A stretch of DNA of 49,716 bases. Origin: Pseudomonas nabeulensis (lineage in GTDB: Bacteria > Pseudomonadota > Gammaproteobacteria > Pseudomonadales > Pseudomonadaceae). The DNA lies in the NCBI RefSeq assembly GCF_004682045.1, contig NZ_QUZT01000051.1, positions 1 to 49,716 of the forward strand. Direction: 5' to 3'. Position 1 is the first letter of the stretch. Each line of letters opens with the position of its first letter. The notes beneath the pieces were generated by a model that saw only the letters and a program-made list of their open reading frames with translations, ran no database searches and had not been told where the DNA came from. This document shows, piece after piece, positions 16,143 to 25,303 of the stretch. The position numbers were made by a program, and so were the translations under genes.

Positions 16143-17285
16143 ATGAACCGCAACGTAAGAAACTTGCTGATTTCCGCCTTATTTATGACTTCCGGGACCA
16201 GCATGGCCGCCACGGACCTGCGCAAGGTCGTGGACGACCAGGTCACGCCGCTGATGCAGCAACACGGCATCGCCGGCCTGTCGGTGGCCGTCGTGAACAA
16301 CGGTAAGGTGCAATACTTTAACTACGGCGTGGCCAACGAATCCAACCAGCAGCCGGTTACCCAGGACACATTGTTCGAGATCGGTTCGGTGAGCAAAACC
16401 TTCACCGCCACCCTCGGCGGTTACGCCCAGGCCAGCGGTAAGCTCAAGCTGTCGGACACCGCCAGCCAGCATCTCGCGGCACTCAAGGGCAGCGCCTTCG
16501 ACCGTATCAACCTGTTGCAACTGGCCACTTACACACCGGGCGGCCTGCCGTTGCAATTTCCCGACGCGGCTGACAGCGCCGGCACCATGCTCAATTACTT
16601 CCAGCACTGGAAACCTGTCTACGCACCCGGTACGCAGCGCTTGTATTCCAACCCGAGCATCGGCCTGTTCGGCTACCTCACCGCCCAAAGCCTGGGCCAA
16701 CCGTTCAACGTGGCCATGGAGCGAACCCTGTTGCCCAAGCTCGGTTTGAAAAGCACCTACGTGAATGTGCCTGCCGACCAGCAGAATCGTTACGCCCAAG
16801 GCTATGACAAAGACCAGAACCCCGTCCGCGTCGGCCCCGGCGCACTGGACAGCGAAGCCTATGGCATCAAGACCAGCACCCAGGACCTGGCGCGCTACGT
16901 GATGGTCAACCTGCACCCTGAAACCCTGGAGAAGCCGCTGCAACAGGCCATCGCCACCACGCACACTGGTTACTACACGGTGAACGGCATGACGCAGGGC
17001 CTGGGCTGGGAGTACTACCCCTACCCCATCACGCTGCAAGCATTGACCGACGGCAACTCCACACCGATGGCGCTAGAGCCGCACAAAGTCAGCTGGTTGA
17101 CGCCGGCACAAAAACAACCGGCCAACGTGCTGTACAACAAGACCGGCTCGACCCGTGGGTTTGGCGCCTATGTGGCGTATGTGCCGAGCAAGGATAGGGG
17201 CGTGGTGATCTTGGCGAACATGAATTATCCGAATGCGGAGCGGGTGAAGATTGCCCACGCGATTTTGAACGCATTGGAAAAATAA
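16143..17285 (+). CDS. ampC: Class C beta-lactamase AmpC
   Basis: A 380-residue periplasmic serine beta-lactamase. A signal peptide ends at SMA/A near residue 22. The class C motifs are present: Ser82-V-S-Lys85 in EIGSVSKTF, Tyr168-Ser-Asn170, and Lys333-Thr-Gly335 in NKTGSTRGF. It hydrolyses penicillins and cephalosporins. The chosen ATG gives the signal peptide directly; the open frame continues upstream to 15870 across the ampR start and is not coding. Divergent from ampR, followed by a REPIN. Confidence 0.93.
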   Translation: MNRNVRNLLISALFMTSGTSMAATDLRKVVDDQVTPLMQQHGIAGLSVAVVNNGKVQYFNYGVANESNQQPVTQDTLFEIGSVSKTFTATLGGYAQASGKLKLSDTASQHLAALKGSAFDRINLLQLATYTPGGLPLQFPDAADSAGTMLNYFQHWKPVYAPGTQRLYSNPSIGLFGYLTAQSLGQPFNVAMERTLLPKLGLKSTYVNVPADQQNRYAQGYDKDQNPVRVGPGALDSEAYGIKTSTQDLARYVMVNLHPETLEKPLQQAIATTHTGYYTVNGMTQGLGWEYYPYPITLQALTDGNSTPMALEPHKVSWLTPAQKQPANVLYNKTGSTRGFGAYVAYVPSKDRGVVILANMNYPNAERVKIAHAILNALEK

Positions 17286-17300
17286 CGGCGCAGAAACCAA

Positions 17301-17392
17301 TGTGGGAGCCGGGCTTGCCCGCGATAGCGTTATGTCAGCCACCCAATATATTGGCTGATACGCCGTCATCGCGGGCAAGCCCGGCTCCCACG
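17301..17392. repeat. REPIN, GGGAGCCGGGCTTGCCCGCGA subtype
   Basis: Inverted arms GGAGCCGGGCTTGCCCGCGA and the reverse complement, with the spacer containing AATATATTGGC. This subtype differs from the more frequent GGGGGCTTGCCCCC copies. It lies between the convergent ampC and dctM genes. Confidence 0.88.
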
Positions 17393-17409
17393 CTGTCTCG
17401 TGTCGTGGC

Positions 17410-18690
17410 TTACATACCCAGCCAATGCGGCAATGCCAGCGATATAAACGGCAGATAGGTAACCATGATCAAAAACACCAACAAGATCATCAGCCACGGC
17501 AACGCCGCCCGAATTGTCTGCCCCAGGCTCAACCCGGTCACCGCCGACGTCACGAACAGGTTCAACCCCACTGGCGGATGCACCAGGCCGATTTCCATGT
17601 TCACCACCATGACGATGCCCAAGTGAATCGGATCGATGCCCAGCTTCATGGCAATCGGGAAGAAGATCGGTGCCAGGATCAGCACAATGGCCGACGGTTC
17701 CATAAAGCTGCCGGCTATCAGCAGCACAATGTTGACCATGATCAGGAAGCCAATCGGCGTCAGCCCTTCGGAGATCACCCACGCGGTGATTTCCTGCGGG
17801 ATCTGTTCAGTGGTCAGCACGTGGGCGAAGAGCATGGCGTTGGCGATGATAAACATCAGCATGATCGCCAGGCGCCCGGACTCCAGCAGCACCTTGGGGC
17901 AGTCGCGCAGCTTCATGTCCTTGTAGATGAACAAGGCCACGAACGCCGAATACACCGCCGCCACCGCCGCGGCTTCGGTCGGGGTGAACATGCCGCTGTA
18001 GATACCGCCGAGGATGATCACCAACAGCAACAGGCCCCAGAACGCACGGCGTGCGCAGGTGAGCCACTCACGGAAGGTGGCGCGTGGCTGGGCCGGCAGC
18101 TTCTTGATGCGCGCAACGATATAGATCGCGATCATCAGCATCAGGCCAAGCAACAGCCCCGGAATCACCCCGGCCATAAACAGCTTGCCCACCGAGGTTT
18201 CGGTGGCCGCCGAGTACACCACCATCACAATCGACGGTGGGATCAGGATGCCCAACGTACCCGCGTTGCAGATAATCCCCGCGCCGAACTCCTTGGGGTA
18301 ACCGGACCGCACCATGCCTGCCACGGCAATCGAGCCCACTGCCGCAACCGTCGCGGGTGACGAGCCGGAGAGCGCGGCGAACAGCATGCACGCCAGCACC
18401 GCCGCAATCGCCAGGCCGCCCCGGATATGCCCGACACAGGCATTGGCAAAGTCGATCAAGCGCTGCGCCACGCCGCCGGTGGTCATGAACGCGCCGGACA
18501 GCAGGAAAAACGGGATTGCCAGGAAGGTGTAGGCGTCGGAGGTTTCGAACAGCTTGATCGCCAGGGAGCTCACCGAGTCCTGGCTGAACATCAGGATCGA
18601 CACTGCGCCAGACAACCCCAGGGAAATCGCAATCGGCACCCCAAGGAACATGAATACGAACAGCAACAGAAACAGACAGAGCACGGCCAT
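17410..18690 (-). CDS. dctM: TRAP transporter large permease (DctM type), probable itaconate uptake
   Basis: A 426-residue inner-membrane protein with about 12 hydrophobic segments, the size and composition of TRAP large permeases (SGSSPATVAAVGSIAV, NAGTLGILIPPSIVMVVY, FIMEPSA-like late region). It performs sodium-coupled transport with DctQ and the periplasmic DctP. The start overlaps the dctQ stop by one base (TGATG). It is the last gene of the transporter unit. In P. aeruginosa the gene order as I recall it has a TRAP system (PA0884-PA0886) beside the itaconate genes, so itaconate or a related acid is the inferred substrate. Confidence 0.88.
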   Translation of the reverse strand: MAVLCLFLLLFVFMFLGVPIAISLGLSGAVSILMFSQDSVSSLAIKLFETSDAYTFLAIPFFLLSGAFMTTGGVAQRLIDFANACVGHIRGGLAIAAVLACMLFAALSGSSPATVAAVGSIAVAGMVRSGYPKEFGAGIICNAGTLGILIPPSIVMVVYSAATETSVGKLFMAGVIPGLLLGLMLMIAIYIVARIKKLPAQPRATFREWLTCARRAFWGLLLLVIILGGIYSGMFTPTEAAAVAAVYSAFVALFIYKDMKLRDCPKVLLESGRLAIMLMFIIANAMLFAHVLTTEQIPQEITAWVISEGLTPIGFLIMVNIVLLIAGSFMEPSAIVLILAPIFFPIAMKLGIDPIHLGIVMVVNMEIGLVHPPVGLNLFVTSAVTGLSLGQTIRAALPWLMILLVFLIMVTYLPFISLALPHWLGM

Positions 18691-19322
18691 CAGTGACGCT
18701 CCTCATGGCTGCCGGCCAACTTACTGGCCTCACCGGCCTCGTCGGCCAGCCCCAACCCGACCTGACGGTGGGTAAAGATGCGGTAGAAAATTTCCAGGTA
18801 GCGGATAAACACCATGGCGAAACCGATGGGCACGATCACCACGATGTGGCCAATGTCGATGCCGTATTTATCCAGGTCTTCGGCGCCGATTCCGGCAGCC
18901 ATGACTGCGCTGACCCACTTGTAGCTGGCGACCATGAACAACCCGGCGTAGGCCAGGCAGCACAGGCAGGCGAGCATGCCAAGGATGCGTTGCACCGGGC
19001 GTTTGGTCAGCCGGACCAGTGCGTCCACCCCCAAGTGGCCGGCGGTGCGCACACCGTAGGAAATGCCGAAGAAAATCAGCCAGCCGAACATGGCCTTGGT
19101 CAGCGCCACGCTCCAGGTCATGTCCTGGGCCCAGGTCATGGTGCCGTCGCCGAGGGCGTTGAAGAAATGGCTGCTCGCTGCCCATTTGTCCGCCAGGGCA
19201 AAGAACAGCGTGTAGATGTTGTTGAGCATGACGTAGACGAATGTCACCAGGGTCATGGCGGCCAGCAGGAAAGCGATAAAGCCTTCCTCCAGGTGCTCCC
19301 AGACGCGCCTTAGCGTTTGCAT
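18690..19322 (-). CDS. dctQ: TRAP transporter small permease (DctQ type)
   Basis: A 210-residue membrane protein with four hydrophobic segments (FIAFLLAAMTLVTFVYVML, then FGWLIFFGISYGV, ILGMLACLCCLAYAGLFMV and HIVVIVPIGFAMVF), typical of TRAP small permeases. The ATG at 19322 was preferred to an upstream in-frame codon at 19358 because GAGG stands before it and the protein then begins at the usual place. It is separated from dctP by 172 bases holding a REPIN, and coupled to dctM by a one-base stop-start overlap. Confidence 0.86.
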   Translation of the reverse strand: MQTLRRVWEHLEEGFIAFLLAAMTLVTFVYVMLNNIYTLFFALADKWAASSHFFNALGDGTMTWAQDMTWSVALTKAMFGWLIFFGISYGVRTAGHLGVDALVRLTKRPVQRILGMLACLCCLAYAGLFMVASYKWVSAVMAAGIGAEDLDKYGIDIGHIVVIVPIGFAMVFIRYLEIFYRIFTHRQVGLGLADEAGEASKLAGSHEERH

Positions 19323-19382
19323 GGCAAAACCTCGCGAGGCAGGAATTGGTAGGTGCAAAAGTGGAGTGATAACCGGGTCAAC

Positions 19383-19471
19383 TGTGGGAGGGGGCTTGCC
19401 CCCGATAGCGGTGTGTCAGCTTGCACATCTGTCTCTGATACACCGCTATCGGGGGCAAGCCCCCTCCCACA
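19383..19471. repeat. REPIN inside the TRAP operon
   Basis: Inverted pair of GGGAGGGGGCTTGCCCCCGA arms between dctP and dctQ, which face the same way. In this position it may protect the upstream dctP message and reduce read-through into the permease genes, giving an excess of binding protein. Confidence 0.9.
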
Positions 19472-19494
19472 TTGGATCTCGGTACATCCTGGGG

Positions 19495-20478
19495 TTATTG
19501 GTTGGACGCGTCCGCCGCCTTGATCAGGTCAGCGCCAATCTCGCCTTCGAACTTCTGCCATACCGGGCGCATGGCTTCGCGCCACAGTGCACGTTGCTCC
19601 GGCGTGAGTTCGATGATTTCGCTGGTCTTGGCGTCGACGATTTTCTGCTTGGCCGACTGGTTCAGCGCTTCGGCCTGCTTGTTCACCTCGACGGTGACCT
19701 CGACCATGATCTGGTCCAGGGTGCTGCGGATATCCGGTGGCAGGCCGTTCCAGAATTTGGCGTTGGTAATCACCATATAGTCGATCAGGCCGTGGTTGGA
19801 CTCGGTGAAGTACTTCTGCACCTCGTTGACCTTCTGGCTTTCATAGTTCGACCAGGTGTTCTCGGTGCCGTTGACGGTGCCGGTCTGCAGACCTTGATAG
19901 ACCTCGGCAAAACTCATCTTGCGCGGGTTGGCGCGGATCGCCTTGAACTGTTCTTCGAGCACGCTGGACGCCTGTACGCGGAACTTCAAGCCACGCGCAT
20001 CCTTGGGTTCATGCAGGGCCTTGTTGGCGGAGAGTTGCTTGAGACCGTTGTGCCAATAGGCCAGGCCGAGGATGTTTTTATCCTGCATCGACGTGAGCAA
20101 TTCCTTGCCCTGCGCCGCTTGAAAGCGGTCGACGGCGGCCAGGTCGTTGAACAGGAATGGCAGGTCATAGATCTGCACTTGCTTGGTGTATTGCTCGAAC
20201 TTGGCCAGGGACGGCGCCAGTAACTGCACGTCCCCCAGCAGCAGCGCTTCCATTTCCTTGCCGTCGCCGAACAGCGACGAATTGGGGTAGACCTCGACCT
20301 TGACCTTACCGGGCAGGCGTTCTTCGGCGAGCTTCTTGAACATCAGCGCGCCCTGGCCTTTGGGGGTATTTTCGGCGACCACGTGGGCGAATTTGATCAC
20401 GATCGGATCCGCCGCCTGGGCCAGGCCTGCGGCAAACACGGTGGCGGCGCACAGCAGCGCCCGGGAAAGCTTGAGCAT
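19495..20478 (-). CDS. dctP: TRAP transporter substrate-binding protein (DctP type)
   Basis: A 327-residue periplasmic binding protein: Sec signal peptide (MLKLSRALLCAATVFAAGLA, cleavage after AQA) and the DctP pattern with KFAHVVAENTPKGQGALMFKKL and FRVQASSVLEEQFKAIRANP, which carries the substrate-carboxylate arginine. Preceded by a CA-rich CAACACAACAATAAG stretch (reverse of 20492-20506) and an AAGGTG ribosome binding site. About 83-100 bases upstream is a palindrome (20561-20582) nearly identical to the one before ich, so this unit likely has its own LysR-controlled promoter. Confidence 0.9.
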   Translation of the reverse strand: MLKLSRALLCAATVFAAGLAQAADPIVIKFAHVVAENTPKGQGALMFKKLAEERLPGKVKVEVYPNSSLFGDGKEMEALLLGDVQLLAPSLAKFEQYTKQVQIYDLPFLFNDLAAVDRFQAAQGKELLTSMQDKNILGLAYWHNGLKQLSANKALHEPKDARGLKFRVQASSVLEEQFKAIRANPRKMSFAEVYQGLQTGTVNGTENTWSNYESQKVNEVQKYFTESNHGLIDYMVITNAKFWNGLPPDIRSTLDQIMVEVTVEVNKQAEALNQSAKQKIVDAKTSEIIELTPEQRALWREAMRPVWQKFEGEIGADLIKAADASNQ

Positions 20479-20560
20479 GGGAAATCACCTTCTTATTGTT
20501 GTGTTGTAGGGCAAGGTGCCTGATGTGGCGCGTGTAGTGAATTTCGAATTTTAGATACCT

Positions 20561-20582
20561 GCGTTCGGCGTGGCCGAACACC
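20561..20582. promoter_or_regulatory. LysR-type operator before dctP
   Basis: GCGTTCGG-N7-CGAAC with an outer CC: TTC at 20564-20566 and GAA at 20576-20578 give TTC-N9-GAA, which contains the T-N11-A geometry of LysR sites. It shares its conserved positions with the palindrome at 26208-26229 before ich, at a similar distance from the start codon. Confidence 0.7.
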
Positions 20583-20608
20583 AAACCTCAAGAACAATGG
20601 AGGATCCC

Positions 20609-20697
20609 TGTGGGAGGGGGCTTGCCCCCGATAGCTGTGGATCAGAGACAAAAGTGCTGTCTGACACACCGCTATCGGGGGCAAGCCCCCTCCCACA
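20609..20697. repeat. REPIN between ccl and the dctP promoter
   Basis: Inverted GGGAGGGGGCTTGCCCCCGA arms after the stop codon of the ccl-like gene and before the operator of the TRAP unit. It separates the two transcription units. Confidence 0.9.
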
Positions 20698-20717
20698 CTC
20701 AGAGCCAGTTTCATCAG

Positions 20718-21536
20718 TCAGAATTGGGAGGCCAGCAGTCTCTGTGCCCGCAACAACACCGGCGCATCCACCATCTGCCCATCAATCTGATACGCCCCGG
20801 CCCCACTCGCACCGCCCTCCACTACTCGCTTGGCCCAGGCCAAATCCTCGGGGCTGGGCGCCAGGGCCTCATGAATCACCGCCACCTGCTTGGGATGGAT
20901 ACACAGCGCCCCGGCGAAACCCATTTCATAGGCATGCCGAATCGAGCGGCGCAAACCCTCGGGGTCATCAATAGCCGGATGCACCCCGTCCAACGGCGCC
21001 ACCAAACCGGCTGCGCGCGAATGCACGATCAGCGCCAGTCGCGCCTGGTCCAGGGCAAACTCGGCCGCTGGAGAATGGCTGCTCAAATTCAGGTCCAGCG
21101 CCAAATCCAGGCCACCAAATGACAGGCGCTCCACTTGCGGTGCACGGGCAATCTCAGCGACCGCCAACAACCCCCGTGCACTCTCGATAATCGGCCAGAT
21201 CACCTTGCCGGTCGCCGCAACCACCGCCACCTGCGCCGCACTTTCCACCTTGGGCAGCAACACCCCGGCCACATTCGAATGGGCTTTGCAGAACGCCACA
21301 TCTTCAAAATGCTCGGCATGTTCCGGCGCGTTGATACGCACCCACACCTGGGCGGCAGGATTAGCCGTCAAGAACGCACCGAGGTTATCCCGAGCCTGGC
21401 GCTTGAGTGGCTCTTCCACCGCATCTTCAAAATCCACGATCACTGCATCGGCACCACTGGCCAATGCTTTGGCAAAGCGCTCCGGTCGACTGCCGGGCAC
21501 AAATAACGCTGAACGAACCAATGGCTTTGGCATCAC
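20718..21536 (-). CDS. ccl: Citramalyl-CoA lyase (CitE-like)
   Basis: A 272-residue HpcH/HpaI aldolase/CitE-family lyase. Seen: LFVPGSRPERFAKALASGAD near the N-terminus, then DAVIVDFEDAVEEPLK with acidic metal-site residues. In the itaconate pathway (known for P. aeruginosa PA0883) this enzyme cleaves (S)-citramalyl-CoA to acetyl-CoA and pyruvate. It is the last gene of the ich-to-ccl operon, 11 bases after ict. Assignment to citramalyl-CoA rather than malyl- or citryl-CoA rests on context. Confidence 0.85.
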   Translation of the reverse strand: MMPKPLVRSALFVPGSRPERFAKALASGADAVIVDFEDAVEEPLKRQARDNLGAFLTANPAAQVWVRINAPEHAEHFEDVAFCKAHSNVAGVLLPKVESAAQVAVVAATGKVIWPIIESARGLLAVAEIARAPQVERLSFGGLDLALDLNLSSHSPAAEFALDQARLALIVHSRAAGLVAPLDGVHPAIDDPEGLRRSIRHAYEMGFAGALCIHPKQVAVIHEALAPSPEDLAWAKRVVEGGASGAGAYQIDGQMVDAPVLLRAQRLLASQF

Positions 21537-21547
21537 GAAATTCCTGA

Positions 21548-22741
21548 TTAGATAACGCCGCGCGCACGCAGGCTGTCGATGGCAGCACCGGCGTAACCGA
21601 GCTGGTCAAGGATGGTTTGGCTGTGTTGACCCAATGCGGGAACAGCGTCCATACGCGGGGTAAACGCACCATTGCGTCCAGGCGGCAGCAGCGAGGGCAA
21701 CGGCCCCGCCGGGCTGTCGACTTCGCGCCAACTGTCGCGGGCCTTGAGTTGTGGGTGGTCCCACACACCTTGCATATCATTGACCCGGGCACTTGCAATT
21801 TGCGCCACTTCCAGACGCTGGATCACCGCCTCGGCGTCCAGTTGCGCAAAGCTGTCGACGATGATCTGGCGCAGCACCTCACGGTTGGCCGAACGTTTGA
21901 AGTTGGCGGAGAAACGTTCATCGGTAGCCAACTCGGGCGTAAGCAGCACCTTGTCGCAAAAAGCCGCCCATTCGCGTTCGTTCTGCAAGCCGAGCATCAC
22001 CGTGCCGCCATCGCCGGTGGGAAACGGCCCATACGGGTAAATCGTCGAATGCGCCGCTCCGGCCCGTGGTGGCTGCGGGGCGCCGTCGAAGGCGTAGTAC
22101 ATCGGGTAGCCCATCCACTCCACCAGGCTTTCCAGCATGCTCACATCGATGCGACTGCCCTTGCCGGTCTTGCCCCGCAGCAGCAACGCCGAGAGGATGC
22201 CGCTGTAGGCGTACATACCGGCGGAGATGTCAGCGATGGAGCAACCGGCCTTGGCCATCTGATCTTCGCCAGCGCCGCCGGTCACGGACAAAAAGCCGCC
22301 TTCGCTCTGGATCAGCAGGTCGTAGGCTTTCTTTTTCTCGTAAGGGCCACCCTCGCCGTAACCCGAGATATCACAGACGATCAGACGCGGGAAACGCGCA
22401 TGCAGGGCCTCGAACGACAAGCCCATGCGCGCCGCCGCGCCGGGTGCCAGGTTCTGCACCAACACATCGGCGTCGGCGAGCAAGGTTTCCAGGATGTCAC
22501 CTGCCTCGTCCTGCTTGAGGTCCAGCGTCAGGCTCTCCTTGGAGCGGTTGGTCCACACGAAATGCGAGGCCAGGCCGCGCACGCGCTCGTCGTAACCACG
22601 GGCGAAATCCCCAGCGCCAGGACGCTCGACCTTGATCACACGGGCGCCGAGGTCGGCCAATTGACGTGTGCAAAACGGTGCGGCAATCGCATGTTCCAGG
22701 CTGATAACAGTGATGCCGTCCAACGGTCTCGGATTAGTCAT
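21548..22741 (-). CDS. ict: Itaconate CoA-transferase (CaiB/BaiF family)
   Basis: A 397-residue class III CoA-transferase. Seen: LDGITVISLEHAIAAPFCTRQLADLGA at the N-terminus, WTNRSKESLTLDLK, and an aspartate in SIADISAGMYA matching the catalytic Asp of formyl-CoA transferase. In the known pathway (PA0882) it moves CoA from succinyl-CoA to itaconate. It lies 9 bases after the MmgE/PrpD gene and 11 before ccl, in one operon. Confidence 0.86.
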   Translation of the reverse strand: MTNPRPLDGITVISLEHAIAAPFCTRQLADLGARVIKVERPGAGDFARGYDERVRGLASHFVWTNRSKESLTLDLKQDEAGDILETLLADADVLVQNLAPGAAARMGLSFEALHARFPRLIVCDISGYGEGGPYEKKKAYDLLIQSEGGFLSVTGGAGEDQMAKAGCSIADISAGMYAYSGILSALLLRGKTGKGSRIDVSMLESLVEWMGYPMYYAFDGAPQPPRAGAAHSTIYPYGPFPTGDGGTVMLGLQNEREWAAFCDKVLLTPELATDERFSANFKRSANREVLRQIIVDSFAQLDAEAVIQRLEVAQIASARVNDMQGVWDHPQLKARDSWREVDSPAGPLPSLLPPGRNGAFTPRMDAVPALGQHSQTILDQLGYAGAAIDSLRARGVI

Positions 22742-22750
22742 GAGGGTTCC

Positions 22751-24100
22751 TCAAAGCCAGTGGGCCATGGACGCGGCGTTGCGCACATTCCAGGTCTTGT
22801 CGATCAATAGGTTGGCCTGGGCCGGTGTGCGGGCGCCGCTGAATTGGGTCAGGCGTTGGAACTTATCGGCCAACTCCGCACGGCTCAGGGTGTTGCCCGG
22901 ATCGCCCTTGGGTTCGTCAATGGCGCCGTGCAGCGTGCGGCCATCGGTGGTGGTGACGGTGACCCGGCCCAGCCAGCGTTGGGGATAGGCGCTGTCGACC
23001 TCGGGATCGAGGGTCATGCTGACCTTGTCGCGGAACGTGGAGACCGCAGGATCGGTCAGTGCCTGTTGGTGAAACTCCGTGAGCCCGGCCTTGCCATGCA
23101 CGGCGATCAAACCGAGTACGGTGCCCATGGAGAATTTCGCCTGATGCACGCTGGTCGGCACGTTGACGCGGCCCAGCACATCGATGGCGCCTTGATGCAC
23201 ATGGGTGTCGACGCGAACGATCTGCTCGGCCTGCAAGCCTTCGCGCTGCATCAGATCCAGCAAAGCATCGGCGGCAGGATGGGTGTGGCGGCACGAGGCG
23301 TGGAACTTGAACGAGGTTTCCAACAGCGCCCAGCGACTGCCGAGGTCGGCGGACAGTTTGCCGGGATCGGCATCCGTCGACATGCCCGCCGCCAAGCCTT
23401 GATCACCTTCGAGGATATTGCGCGCGCCGGTCAGGCCGTCGGCGGTCAAGTAAGCCGCCAGCAAGCCATCCGCCGCCGCCTTGGCAGTGTGCAGTTGCTT
23501 GGAGTCGGCGGCATCACGCAAAAACTCCCACAGCCCGGCGGCCTGAGTACCGGCGCTGCCCAGCAGGTTGATGAATTGTTCTTCGTTGAAGTCCAGCAAC
23601 TTGCCCACGGCCACCGCTGCCGCCAACGTACCGACCGTGGCCGTGGTGTGAAAAATGCGGTAGTGGGAACGTCCCATGAACTCGCCGATACGAATCCCCG
23701 CCTCATAACCGGCCACCGAGGCCAGCAGCAAGTCGCGGCCGGATTTGCCCAGGTCTTGGGCAGCGGCCAACGCAGCCGGAAACACCACCGTGGCCGGGTG
23801 CAATACGGAGCTGTTGTGCAGGTCATCCTGCTCCACCAGGTGGGACGACGCGCCGTTGACCAGCGCGGCGAAATACGCACTGCTGCTGCCACCGTTGACA
23901 ATCACCTGGGCCGGGCCGCTGCTCGGGCCCATTTTTTGCGCGTAGCGTTCAAACAACGGAATCGGGTGTGCACCCTGGCTCGCCAGCGCCGACGCCAGCC
24001 AATCCAGATACAGGTCTTCGGTGCGTGCCAGCACGTTTTCCGGCAATTGCGCGTAATTCAGCTCGGCCAGGAACCGACACAAGGCTTGGGTATGGCTCAT
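22751..24100 (-). CDS. MmgE/PrpD-family protein of the itaconate cluster
   Basis: A 449-residue member of the MmgE/PrpD fold, which includes 2-methylcitrate dehydratase and cis-aconitate decarboxylase. Seen: LVEQDDLHNSSVLHPATVVFPAALA and FKFHASCRHTHPAADALL, the conserved active-site-like segments. A homologue (PA0881) occurs in the P. aeruginosa cluster; its reaction is not established to my knowledge. It might isomerise or decarboxylate a C5/C6 tricarboxylate and so widen the substrate range. Ten bases separate it from the acyl-CoA dehydrogenase gene. Confidence 0.84.
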   Translation of the reverse strand: MSHTQALCRFLAELNYAQLPENVLARTEDLYLDWLASALASQGAHPIPLFERYAQKMGPSSGPAQVIVNGGSSSAYFAALVNGASSHLVEQDDLHNSSVLHPATVVFPAALAAAQDLGKSGRDLLLASVAGYEAGIRIGEFMGRSHYRIFHTTATVGTLAAAVAVGKLLDFNEEQFINLLGSAGTQAAGLWEFLRDAADSKQLHTAKAAADGLLAAYLTADGLTGARNILEGDQGLAAGMSTDADPGKLSADLGSRWALLETSFKFHASCRHTHPAADALLDLMQREGLQAEQIVRVDTHVHQGAIDVLGRVNVPTSVHQAKFSMGTVLGLIAVHGKAGLTEFHQQALTDPAVSTFRDKVSMTLDPEVDSAYPQRWLGRVTVTTTDGRTLHGAIDEPKGDPGNTLSRAELADKFQRLTQFSGARTPAQANLLIDKTWNVRNAASMAHWL

Positions 24101-24110
24101 GGTCAGGCCC

Positions 24111-25274
24111 TCAGAAGCTGCGCGGCAGTTCGAGCAAGTGCTCGGCCACGTAGGACAGGATCAGGTTGGTGGAGATCGGCGCTACCTGGTACAGGCGCGT
24201 CTCACGGAATTTGCGCTCTACGTCGTACTCGCAGGCAAAGCCGAAGCCGCCATGGGTTTGCAGACACGCATTGGCCGCTTCCCACGAGGCCTTGGCCGCC
24301 AGGTACTTGGCCATGTTGGCGCTGGCACCGGCATTCAAGCCGCTGTCGTATTCCTCGCAGGCGCGCCAGCGCATCAGGTCGGCCGCTTCGATTTCGATAT
24401 GCGCCTCGGCAATCGGGAATTGCACGCCCTGGTTCTGCCCGATGGGCCGCCCAAACACCACGCGGTCGCGGGCGTAAGCGCTGGCCTTCTCGATAAACCA
24501 GCGGCCATCACCGATGCATTCGGCAGCGATCAGGGTGCGCTCGGCGTTGAGGCCGTCAAGAATGTATTTGAAGCCCTTGCCCTCCTCGCCGATCAGGCTG
24601 TCGAGGGGCAACTCCAGGTTGTCGAAGAACAGTTCGTTGGTCTCGTGGTTGACCATATTGGCGATGGGCTGCACGGTGAGCCCGTTGCCGATGGCCTCGC
24701 GCAGGTCCACCAGGAAGATCGACATGCCTTCGGACTTTTTCTTCACCTCGGCCAGGGGTGTAGTGCGCGCCAGCAGGATCATCAAGTCGGAATGCTGGAT
24801 ACGCGAGATCCACACTTTCTGGCCGTTGATCACGTACTTGTCGCCGCACTTGATCGCGGTGGTCTTGATCTTGGTGGTGTCGGTGCCGGTGGTGGGCTCG
24901 GTGACGCCCATCGATTGCAGGCGCAATTCGCCGCTGGCGAGCTTGGGCAGGTAGAAGCTTTTTTGTGCTTCGCTGCCGTGCCGCAGCAAGGTGAACATGT
25001 TGTACATCTGGCCGTGCACGGTGCCGGAGTTGCCGCCGCAGCGGTTGACTTCCTCCAGGATCACCGAGGCTTCAGCCAGGCCGAGGCCAGAGCCGCCGTA
25101 TTGTTCGGGGATCATCGCCGACAGCCAGCCGGCGTCGGTCAGGGCCTTGACGAAGGCTTCGGGGAAGCCCTTTTCTTCATCGATCTTGCGCCAGTAGGCG
25201 GCATCGAATTCGGCGCACAGCGCGCGTACGCCTTCGCGGATGGCGTTGAGTTCTTCGTTGTCATTGGGGTTCAT
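24111..25274 (-). CDS. Acyl-CoA dehydrogenase of the itaconate cluster
   Basis: A 387-residue flavoprotein of the acyl-CoA dehydrogenase family. Seen: MGVTEPTTGTDTTKIKTTA (FAD/substrate loop), VFGRPIGQNQGVQFPIA, and QTHGGFGFACEYDVERKFRE near the C-terminus. It oxidises acyl-CoA at alpha-beta; the actual substrate, perhaps methylsuccinyl-CoA or another branched C5-CoA, is inferred from context. It matches PA0879 in position. Co-transcribed with ich (29 bases upstream) and the MmgE/PrpD gene. Confidence 0.88.
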   Translation of the reverse strand: MNPNDNEELNAIREGVRALCAEFDAAYWRKIDEEKGFPEAFVKALTDAGWLSAMIPEQYGGSGLGLAEASVILEEVNRCGGNSGTVHGQMYNMFTLLRHGSEAQKSFYLPKLASGELRLQSMGVTEPTTGTDTTKIKTTAIKCGDKYVINGQKVWISRIQHSDLMILLARTTPLAEVKKKSEGMSIFLVDLREAIGNGLTVQPIANMVNHETNELFFDNLELPLDSLIGEEGKGFKYILDGLNAERTLIAAECIGDGRWFIEKASAYARDRVVFGRPIGQNQGVQFPIAEAHIEIEAADLMRWRACEEYDSGLNAGASANMAKYLAAKASWEAANACLQTHGGFGFACEYDVERKFRETRLYQVAPISTNLILSYVAEHLLELPRSF

Positions 25275-25303
25275 TGCACGGCTCTCCGCCTGTTGTTCTT
25301 GGG

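Noticed and set aside
20561..20582. Palindrome before dctP considered as a terminator of an upstream gene
   Set aside because: No T-run on either strand, and the same palindrome occurs before ich, so an operator is more likely.
22844..24496. A 550-codon frame antisense to the MmgE/PrpD gene
   Set aside because: Composition is that of a shadow frame; the opposite strand carries the conserved enzyme.
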